DNA of 29,580 nt, from assembly GCA_015654495.1 (NCBI GenBank), contig JAATGW010000794.1:1-29580 (forward strand). The letters are read 5' to 3'. This DNA is from Chitinophagales bacterium (GTDB taxonomy: Bacteria > Bacteroidota > Bacteroidia > Chitinophagales > Chitinophagaceae). This document shows, piece after piece, positions 23,600 to 29,580 of this stretch. Within the stretch, counting starts at the first letter, position 1, and every line of letters begins with the position of its first letter. Both the position numbers and the translations under genes were made by a program. The notes below the pieces were generated by a model. That model did no database searches, was not told the DNA's origin, and was given only the letters and a program-made list of their open reading frames with translations.

Positions 23600-25162
23600 T
23601 TACAGAGCAACAGTGAATTTTTTCTGCTGTATTACAGTTCTCCCAAATAAATCTGTTACGCGTACTTCAACAAGATGTTCTCCTAATGAAAGTTGAGAAG
23701 GAAGATCCGCAAACCACACATGGGTTGATTTTGCAGGATTACTGGGCCTTCGGCCCGGCATTAATGAGGTGGTAAAATCCCAGCGGTGCAACAGATCAAG
23801 ATAAGCAGGTGAGGGATCTTCCGTGAATGTCATTTTCTTCCATTCACCGCCATCAATATGGTATTCCAGCTGGTCTTTTGCAGAACCCATAAAATAATTT
23901 GCATAGATCCGGTAATTTCTTTGCGGCTGCGGTATCACGTTTGGAGTGAATATATCGATCTGGTATCCTGCTGGTTTCCCGGCAACCTGGTAGTCGATCA
24001 CATATTCATTTCCTTTGAAATGTATATAGGCAAATCCTTTTGGAGTACCATCACGCATCGTTGAGTACGGAATTCCCCTCTCATCGAGCTCGCCTGAATA
24101 CCAGTCGCCGGACGTAGTAGCAGCATTGTATTCATGCAGTGGTTTAGCTCCATTCCATCCGTCAGCTTTTGTATAGAAATCGTTCCGTTGTAAATGGGTA
24201 TGGGCCGACAAAATAAGTACATGAGGAAACTCTGCCAGGAGATCAAATAACCTCTGCCTGTCAGTTAAACGGTAGGTATCATTGTACTGCATCAGCGGGA
24301 TATGGAATGAAACAATTACCAGTTGATCCTTGCTTACATGTTTCAGGTCGTTTTCAACAAAATCAAGTTGTTCTTTCCTGAAGCCGCCCCAGTAGCTGCT
24401 TCCATCGCGTGGATCCGGATACAGGATATCATCCATAATTATCGAGTGTACCTTACCGTAATTATAGGAATAGTTGGCAGGACCAAAATGTGCTTCAAAG
24501 CTTTCATCAGATAATGAATCTTCTTTCGCTTCATAATTCATATCGTGGTTACCCATTACATTATACCATGGTATTCCGATTTTGCGCATCGTTTCCAGGT
24601 AGGGTTTATGGAGATCAAGATTATCACCAACAATGTCGCCCAGACTGATACCAAAAACAATATTCTTAACTGCAGCAAGGCTATCGACAATGCCACGGGT
24701 AAAATAATCCAGTTCCTGTTTGGTATACGGCTGCGGATCTCCGAAAATCAATGCTGTAAAATCATCATTCTCTGCAACTTTTTTCAACCCGAAATTGATC
24801 ATTGCCGGCAATTGCCCGGTTGGTTTAACTGCAGCATATTTATATCCCGCTGGAGAACCATTTGGTTTGTGATTATAGTAAAAGGGAGACTGAAAATTGC
24901 TGTCCAGCTTCATAGCATAACCGGCTGGTTTAATTACAAAGATGATCCTGTCGTTGCCTGCGTCCAGCTGATACCCGCCATCAGAACCAGTAAGCACCAC
25001 ATCCACACTGTTGGAAACCGCTACCCCGGGAATCCCTTTTTCTTTCCGGTCCATTTTTCCATTGCCGTTCAGATCTTCATATACAATCCCTTTTGCAAAA
25101 GTTTGTGCCTGAAGATCAATACTGATAAGGACTATCAGAATACAAAAACAGGTTTTTCTCAT
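23600..25162 (-). CDS. exported calcineurin-like metallophosphoesterase
   Basis: A 520-residue protein. I chose the ATG at 25160-25162 because it places MRKTCFCILIVLISIDLQAQ as a clean signal peptide. The longer frame to 25222 adds 20 polar residues. An N-terminal beta domain (YEDLNGNGKMDRKEKGIPG, SdrD-B/MetallophosN-like) precedes the catalytic domain. The catalytic domain has FGDPQPY, SLGDIVGD, GNHDMN, SFHIP and SAHTHLQ, covering the metal-binding motifs of the family. A C-terminal MetallophosC-like domain follows (about 390-520). Such proteins hydrolyse phosphate esters or phosphodiesters in the periplasm; the substrate is not evident. The gene converges on the PorP/SprF gene with a 64-bp gap. 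Confidence 0.88.
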   Translation of the reverse strand: MRKTCFCILIVLISIDLQAQTFAKGIVYEDLNGNGKMDRKEKGIPGVAVSNSVDVVLTGSDGGYQLDAGNDRIIFVIKPAGYAMKLDSNFQSPFYYNHKPNGSPAGYKYAAVKPTGQLPAMINFGLKKVAENDDFTALIFGDPQPYTKQELDYFTRGIVDSLAAVKNIVFGISLGDIVGDNLDLHKPYLETMRKIGIPWYNVMGNHDMNYEAKEDSLSDESFEAHFGPANYSYNYGKVHSIIMDDILYPDPRDGSSYWGGFRKEQLDFVENDLKHVSKDQLVIVSFHIPLMQYNDTYRLTDRQRLFDLLAEFPHVLILSAHTHLQRNDFYTKADGWNGAKPLHEYNAATTSGDWYSGELDERGIPYSTMRDGTPKGFAYIHFKGNEYVIDYQVAGKPAGYQIDIFTPNVIPQPQRNYRIYANYFMGSAKDQLEYHIDGGEWKKMTFTEDPSPAYLDLLHRWDFTTSLMPGRRPSNPAKSTHVWFADLPSQLSLGEHLVEVRVTDLFGRTVIQQKKFTVAL

Positions 25163-25255
25163 GATTCTATTTTGAAGTGAAATAAATAATTTCTGAGCTA
25201 TTTCATTATTAATTAATTGCATTCAGATTATTCCCGTAAAAAACTTGAATATATG

Positions 25256-25289
25256 TTTTTGCACTTTTATCTTTAATTAACCAAGTTTG
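25256..25289 (+). promoter_or_regulatory. candidate promoter for the DUF4328 gene
   Basis: TTTTTG (25256-25261) is followed after 20 bases by CAAGTTTG (25282-25289). It differs from the Bacteroidota TTTG / TAnnTTTG pattern by the first base of the -7 box. Transcription would start close to 25297, about 16 nt before the ATG at 25313. Assigned by motif only. Confidence 0.4.
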
Positions 25290-25312
25290 CTAACCTGATT
25301 CAATTTTAAGTC

Positions 25313-26029
25313 ATGACCACAATGAAAGACAACAGTACAAGGGCTACACATATCATTTTCCTGTTCCGCTTTTTGTTTTTATTCTATATTGTTCGTTTGC
25401 TTTTTACAATCTACAAATTACTGGTAATATCTGCACCTGAAGAAACGATGGATATAGACGCATTGACCTGGGTCGATGCGATTGACGGTATACTCTCGCT
25501 TGCGCAGTTGACCGTTTATATTCTGGCCGTTGTTTTCTTTATTCAATGGTTCAGGAGAGCCTATTACAATCTTCACCAGTCAGGTGCCTGGGGATTGGAG
25601 TTTGAGGAAAGCTGGGCTGCAGGCGCCTGGTTTGTACCCTTTATGAACCTCGTTCGTCCATACAGGATAATGATGGAAATCTGGACGATTACGCAAAGAA
25701 ATTCTTCTTCAAAAGAAAATCCAAAATCAGGGACTATAGTGGGCTGGTGGTGGATTGTGTGGATTGTATCAGGACTCCTGGCAAATTTTTCTGCACGTAT
25801 TGGGCTCAATGCTGAAACGCTCGAGCAGATAAAGACGGAGACTATTCTCGATCTGATTGTATATCCGATGGAACTTGCTGCACTGGTTCTGATCATGAAA
25901 ATTGTACAGATTACCAGCAGGGCGGAAAGAGAATGGTACGATGCAGCTTTAATCGGATCACATGACGCGCATAATCAGGAGTCCGGTTTTGAAAACGGCA
26001 ATGAAGAACTGCCGGCTCCTGTGGTATGA
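25313..26029 (+). CDS. DUF4328 domain membrane protein
   Basis: A 238-residue inner-membrane protein with four predicted helices (about residues 13-38, 58-80, 142-163 and 180-200). The conserved stretch FIQWFRRAYYNLHQSGAWGLEFEESWAAGAWFVPFMNLVRPYRIM is characteristic of the DUF4328 family. No enzymatic motif is seen and the function of the family is unknown. The C-terminus is polar and acidic. A nearby second ATG (25322) is an alternative start. The gene stands alone and converges on the second Gfo/Idh/MocA gene with a 41-bp gap. Confidence 0.85.
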   Translation: MTTMKDNSTRATHIIFLFRFLFLFYIVRLLFTIYKLLVISAPEETMDIDALTWVDAIDGILSLAQLTVYILAVVFFIQWFRRAYYNLHQSGAWGLEFEESWAAGAWFVPFMNLVRPYRIMMEIWTITQRNSSSKENPKSGTIVGWWWIVWIVSGLLANFSARIGLNAETLEQIKTETILDLIVYPMELAALVLIMKIVQITSRAEREWYDAALIGSHDAHNQESGFENGNEELPAPVV

Positions 26030-26070
26030 CTAAGATTGCAGATTGTTTATCAGTTAATGCAAGTCGCAAA

Positions 26071-27174
26071 TCACGTGAGTTTCACAGATTTGCCTTCAGC
26101 GGCTGACTTATAAATGGCCTGAACAATCCGTATGTCGCGTAGACCTTCTTCACCCGGAACCATCATAGGTTTGTTCTGCATGATTGCCATTGCATCATCG
26201 TCCATCTGCATTGCCTGTTGCATCGGTACATTATAAGGATGGTTAATGTCTCCCAACGGACTCTGACCTTTTACACCGGAATAGGCAGAAAAAGGATTCA
26301 TTCTTAGTTCGCCTTTTTCACCGGTCACGTTCAGATAGTTCATGCCTTCTCCATAAGTTGTTTTTATATCAGCAACCAATCCCCCCGGGTACTCGAGCTT
26401 TGCGACAACCGTTTCATCGAGTCCGTTCTTATAAATTTCAGGTCGTGTAGTCGACACCGTTGCGGAAATTATTGAAAGCGGTTCCATACCCGATCCGCAG
26501 CGCGAACCCTGAATGGCATAAACACCCATATCACCAAGTACCCCACCGCCCATTTCTTTTTTCTGCTTCCAGTGATTCGTTCTGTCATCACGATAACCGG
26601 CACCGCAGCTCAGCGACTTTATTTTTCCCAGCGCGCCACTCTTAATAAGCTTGCGGTATTCCCGGGTATTAGGTTCATGATGAAGTCTGTAGCCTATTGC
26701 GAGTGATTTTTTGTTTTTGTTGCAGGCATTGATCATGTCTGTACATTCCTGAACAGAGATCGCCATTGGTTTTTCACACCAAACATGTTTGCCGGCTTCC
26801 GCAGCGCGGATCGAATATTCCCTGTGCATAGATGGAGGCAGTACAACATACACAATGTCGATATCAGGATTATTGGCGAGTTGATCAAAATTGCCGTAGT
26901 TATAAATATTCTTGTCAGGTATTGAGTATTTTTTCTTCCAGATTTCTTCTTTGGATGGGGTACCGGTTACGATCCCTGCCAGGTAACAATTCTTTGTGAG
27001 TTGAAGTGCAGGTGCAAGCAGATCGTTGCTGTAGTATCCAAGGCCGACAAGTGCCACACCAAGGCGGTCTTTCTTTTTTCCTGTAGCAGCGAGCAAACTG
27101 TTTGGTGAAAAAAGCATGGCTCCACTGCCGAAGGCCAGCGCTTTTATAACTTCACGGCGGTTTTTTAGTGACAT
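26071..27174 (-). CDS. Tat-type Gfo/Idh/MocA family oxidoreductase (second paralogue)
   Basis: A 367-residue NAD(P)-dependent oxidoreductase. The start MSLKNRREVIKALAFGSGAM has a twin-arginine pair before a hydrophobic run. The Rossmann motif is VALVGLGYYSNDLLAPAL (about residues 40-57). EKPMA holds the family Lys (Lys135). The C-terminal domain has GGGVLGDMGVYAIQGSR. It shares the GFOR-like architecture with the gene at 9548-10663 but is clearly diverged, so the two probably act on different sugars or derivatives. A strong imperfect palindrome (27182-27219) lies just ahead of its start codon. The small gene at 27261-27524 is upstream on the same strand. Confidence 0.9.
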   Translation of the reverse strand: MSLKNRREVIKALAFGSGAMLFSPNSLLAATGKKKDRLGVALVGLGYYSNDLLAPALQLTKNCYLAGIVTGTPSKEEIWKKKYSIPDKNIYNYGNFDQLANNPDIDIVYVVLPPSMHREYSIRAAEAGKHVWCEKPMAISVQECTDMINACNKNKKSLAIGYRLHHEPNTREYRKLIKSGALGKIKSLSCGAGYRDDRTNHWKQKKEMGGGVLGDMGVYAIQGSRCGSGMEPLSIISATVSTTRPEIYKNGLDETVVAKLEYPGGLVADIKTTYGEGMNYLNVTGEKGELRMNPFSAYSGVKGQSPLGDINHPYNVPMQQAMQMDDDAMAIMQNKPMMVPGEEGLRDIRIVQAIYKSAAEGKSVKLT

Positions 27175-27181
27175 GTAAAGC

Positions 27182-27219
27182 GGATTTGGCAGTTAAGTTA
27201 ATTATTTAACTGCAAATCC
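27182..27219 (-). promoter_or_regulatory. imperfect palindrome directly upstream of the second Gfo/Idh/MocA gene
   Basis: GGATTT-G-GCAGTTAA (27182-27196) pairs with TTAACTGC-AAATCC (27206-27219). This gives 14-bp arms with one bulged G and a 9-base AT-rich centre. It ends 7 nt before the ATG at 27174. An operator or a leader hairpin are both possible. No known regulator consensus was recognised. Confidence 0.45.
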
Positions 27220-27225
27220 CAATCC

Positions 27226-27257
27226 ACGTTCAACGTTTAACGTTAAACATTGAACGT
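27226..27257. repeat. dispersed ACGTTCAACG palindrome, copy 3
   Basis: ACGTTCAACGTTTAA (27226-27240), CG, then TTAAACATTGAACGT (27243-27257): a 32-bp palindrome with one mismatched pair. It shares its arms with the copies at 6088 and 11097. It sits 3 bp downstream (minus strand) of the stop of the small gene at 27261. Confidence 0.7.
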
Positions 27258-27260
27258 AAT

Positions 27261-27524
27261 TCACGCTCTCCGTTCTGTCATTCTTTTCTCAGAATGAAGG
27301 TACTGTTGCCTTCCCCATATATGAGCATTGATGAGCATGGTTTGCTCGGGATGATAATGATGTTGATGACTGGTAAAAGTTTCGCGGAGCAGTTCAAAGG
27401 TCTCTTCATCTTCGATCTTTGAAATAAGACTGATCAGTTCATTCAGGGTTGGTAGTTCAAGAATTGAATCCGGATTTTTGTGCCAGTTATTGATCCGGGA
27501 TACGGTTTTAAAGTCAGTGTTCAT
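27261..27524 (-). CDS. small protein of unknown function
   Basis: An 87-residue soluble protein if started at the ATG 27522-27524 (MNTDFKTVSRINNWHKN). A longer frame to 27572 would add 16 Ser/Lys/Gln-rich residues that look untranslated. The sequence is mostly helical (LNELISLISKIEDEETFELLRETF), with a His-rich stretch (SHQHHYHPEQ) that might bind metal. No family is recognised, and no signal peptide or membrane helix is seen. It precedes the second Gfo/Idh/MocA gene on the same strand, separated by two palindromes. Coding status is supported by amino-acid composition only. Confidence 0.55.
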   Translation of the reverse strand: MNTDFKTVSRINNWHKNPDSILELPTLNELISLISKIEDEETFELLRETFTSHQHHYHPEQTMLINAHIWGRQQYLHSEKRMTERRA

Positions 27525-27572
27525 AGTCTGATAGGATTGATTTGAACCGGATTTTTTCCGGTGCGATTGCAA

Positions 27573-28143
27573 GTTCCGATTTTGCGTAATATGTTTTTTT
27601 GATATCGTTGGTACGGCAGATATTTAACAATCTATTTTCTTCACCTCCCGGCTCGCTCCTCACATGCTGCCAGCTACTTGTTTTTTTACCTCAGGTTCCA
27701 TTTAACAATTAAATTTTCGGACACCAGCTAAAACGGTTGACCATTGAAATTTATTTTTCAAAAAGTCCTGCTCCATAAAATTCGCACTGATTATCGTTGA
27801 TACGTCTACGTTAAATAATTAATTTTCAACAGAAAACGACTGTTCCCGGGTTTATATCTACAGACCATGGCTTTATACATCAATATTTATTTAATACCTA
27901 AATATGCTGATTATAAAACACATGATTTTTTATTAATAGAAAACGAAGATTTTTTTTACAGCTTGTCAATTTAATCTTTGAGTTTACGTTTAGATTATAC
28001 CGTTAGCAAATCTGAACCGGCTAATTGATGTGCCCGCCAGCAGAGGCATTATTTCTTACGATTTCTCTTTTCTGCATTCTGTCTGGCATTAACAAATGAT
28101 AATAGCCTGTTAACAGAACTTTTCTAACCCGATACTTTTTTTT
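27573..28143. other. 571-bp AT-rich gap
   Basis: Separates the divergent genes at 27524 (-) and 28144 (+). It is AT-rich with many T- and A-runs. I found no open frame of useful length, no tRNA-like structure and no repeat shared with the rest of the window. It must hold promoters for both neighbours, but no good TTTG / TAnnTTTG pair was seen. Confidence 0.4.
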
Positions 28144-29415
28144 ATGCTCAGATTTGTAACCAGCTTTATTGCAATTAAAAGAATTTTCAGAACAGCACTA
28201 GTGCTGTTACTGACTGGCTGTTTTATTTATCTGATCGCTGATTACAATGGACCGGAAGAGATAAAGCTGAAGGCCGACAGGATACTTGGTTTTAAGGGAT
28301 ACCGTGCTGAAGAGCTCATTGTTCAGGGCTATGATGATCAGAAAAATCTGTATGCAACCAGGGGAATGATCATCTATCGTTTGGAGAATGGCAGCGATCG
28401 TTTTCTGAAATTTGCACATGTGCCCACGGGGTTTTCGATGTACTGGTTTCGCAATTTCAGCCTGGTACGAAAATTTACTCTTCGCCCGGAATGCATGGAA
28501 ATTATTGCAAGTGGGTCAGGCGAAATAGTTGCGCTTTCTGCAGGAGGAATCTGGACCTATTCAGATACAACCAAAACTTTCAGGAAGTCGATGGACCTCA
28601 CTCACTACCGCAAAGGCGACCAGGGCATACTGGATAACGGAATGGTGAGGCTTAATGACAGTACATATTGTTTCGGAGAATATTTCAGAAACGAGGAACG
28701 ACAACAGGTGCGGGTATACGTTAGTACGGACCGTGGCTATAGCTGGAATGTGAACTATAGTTTCAAACCTGGCGAGATCCGGCATATTCATGCTTTACAC
28801 AAAGATCCTTTTGAAGATAAAATATGGATTTGTACAGGTGACGTTAAGACTGAACCAAGGATCGCCTGGTCAGACGATAACTATAAAACCCTTCATAATA
28901 TCGGAAGCGGATCCCAGGTATGGCGCGCAACACAATTGGTGTTTGATAAGGATTATGTTTACTGGGGGGCTGACACCTATGACCAGCGTCACGAGGGCGT
29001 TTACCGCTGGAACCGTAAAACAAAAAAAGTTGACAAGCTGGCAAAAGTAGAAGGTGTGATATTTCATTCGACTATGCTGAAGAACGGCACAATGGTAATG
29101 ACAACAAACAGGGAAGGAGGGCCGAACGAAAAGGATCTGAAAACAAAAATGCTTTTATTCTCCGGCAAAAAGCTCGTACGCACAATAAACGTGGGCACAT
29201 GGCATAGCAACAAGCCCGGATTCTGGTTTAAATATGCGAGGCTGAGACTGCAACGCGATCAGGGCGCACCAGCGCTTGCGGTGAGCTGTCTGAGTCAGAC
29301 CGAATTTTCAAACGGAGAGCTCCTGCTTATTCCGGAGGAGTCATTTGCAGAACAGGATCTTGCTGAATCTGATTCAAGTGTTTCTGCTTTCACCCTGGAT
29401 TATCCTGCTAATTAG
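28144..29415 (+). CDS. membrane-anchored protein with an Asp-box (sialidase-like propeller)
   Basis: A 423-residue protein. Residues about 15-33 form one hydrophobic segment (TALVLLLTGCFIYLIADY), an uncleaved anchor or signal. The rest is beta-rich and extracytoplasmic in type. VSTDRGYSWNV (about residues 198-208) matches the Asp-box SxDxGxxW found in sialidase-like beta-propellers, and WSDDNYKTLHNIG resembles a weaker second box. No catalytic sialidase residues could be assigned, so a structural or binding propeller is more likely than an enzyme. The protein ends in an acidic tail. No neighbour in the window suggests its pathway. Confidence 0.75.
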   Translation: MLRFVTSFIAIKRIFRTALVLLLTGCFIYLIADYNGPEEIKLKADRILGFKGYRAEELIVQGYDDQKNLYATRGMIIYRLENGSDRFLKFAHVPTGFSMYWFRNFSLVRKFTLRPECMEIIASGSGEIVALSAGGIWTYSDTTKTFRKSMDLTHYRKGDQGILDNGMVRLNDSTYCFGEYFRNEERQQVRVYVSTDRGYSWNVNYSFKPGEIRHIHALHKDPFEDKIWICTGDVKTEPRIAWSDDNYKTLHNIGSGSQVWRATQLVFDKDYVYWGADTYDQRHEGVYRWNRKTKKVDKLAKVEGVIFHSTMLKNGTMVMTTNREGGPNEKDLKTKMLLFSGKKLVRTINVGTWHSNKPGFWFKYARLRLQRDQGAPALAVSCLSQTEFSNGELLLIPEESFAEQDLAESDSSVSAFTLDYPAN

Positions 29416-29580
29416 GGCCTGCCGATTAAGTCATATGAGCTAAGATTTTGTATTTTGATGAAAATCCTGTTCCTGTTTAATTTCGACAATGTCATTAGTT
29501 AAACGCTCTTTTTACCGTTCCTTTCCGCCTTTAACGGCTTACCGTCTATCTGTTATAAATATCATTGTCGTTGAGTTTGG
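29416..29580. other. window end without a supported gene
   Basis: 165 bp after the last stop. No clear start or hairpin terminator is visible. The next gene, if any, begins beyond the window. Confidence 0.4.

Noticed and set aside
23577..23605. CTGTAAA ... TTTACAG inverted repeat between convergent genes
   Set aside because: Arms of only 7 bp with a long loop, overlapping the phosphoesterase stop and lacking a T-run. Too weak to call a terminator.
24545..25180. 211-codon plus-strand frame
   Set aside because: It lies wholly antisense to the well-supported phosphoesterase and has no family features.

Overview
The window looks like a chromosomal segment of a Bacteroidota bacterium, most likely of the Chitinophagales/Chitinophagaceae type. 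The evidence is a giant PKD/Ig-repeat protein with a type IX secretion (T9SS) type B sorting domain followed by its PorP/SprF partner, secreted tricorn-like and DUF4328 families typical of this phylum, promoter-like TTTG / TAnnTTTG motifs, and few Shine-Dalgarno sites. No rRNA, tRNA, CRISPR array or prophage was seen.

Layout. 1-158: apparent 3' end of an unidentified plus-strand gene cut by the window edge. 478-1809 (-): secreted M23 peptidase lipoprotein. 2037-8021 (+): a run of exported hydrolases, namely a tricorn-like protease, an alpha/beta hydrolase and a class-C beta-lactamase-fold protein with a four-helix membrane tail. 8022-9505: a Y1/RAYT-type transposase embedded in an imperfect tandem array of small hairpins. 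9548-10663 (-): Tat-exported Gfo/Idh/MocA oxidoreductase. 10881-11099 (+): small unknown protein. 11144-14216 (-): sulfur-handling operon (MBL-rhodanese-rhodanese fusion, two half-size YeeE/YedE transporters, exported DsrE-like protein). 14575-23535 (+): giant T9SS surface protein and its PorP/SprF partner. 23600-25162 (-): calcineurin-like phosphoesterase. 25313-26029 (+): DUF4328 membrane protein. 26071-27524 (-): second Tat-type Gfo/Idh/MocA protein and a small unknown protein. 28144-29415 (+): membrane-anchored protein with one Asp-box.

Main observations. (1) The surface-protein gene runs in one frame from 14575 to 22506 but is cut by a single in-frame TAG at 17143. The homologous position of a second copy of the same domain reads GAG, and TAG ends several ordinary genes here, so a nonsense mutation (or base error) splitting a ~2640-residue protein is the simplest reading. 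(2) The transposase sits inside a REP-like array with a period of about 345 bp. (3) An unrelated palindrome built from ACGTTCAACGTTTAACGTT occurs three times, always at gene 3' ends, once as coding sequence. (4) A terminator-like hairpin with 11-bp perfect arms and a T-run lies inside the 5' coding region of the alpha/beta hydrolase.

The sulfur operon probably imports a reduced sulfur compound and passes its sulfane sulfur through rhodanese/MBL and DsrE-like proteins. The T9SS pair probably displays a very large adhesin-like protein.
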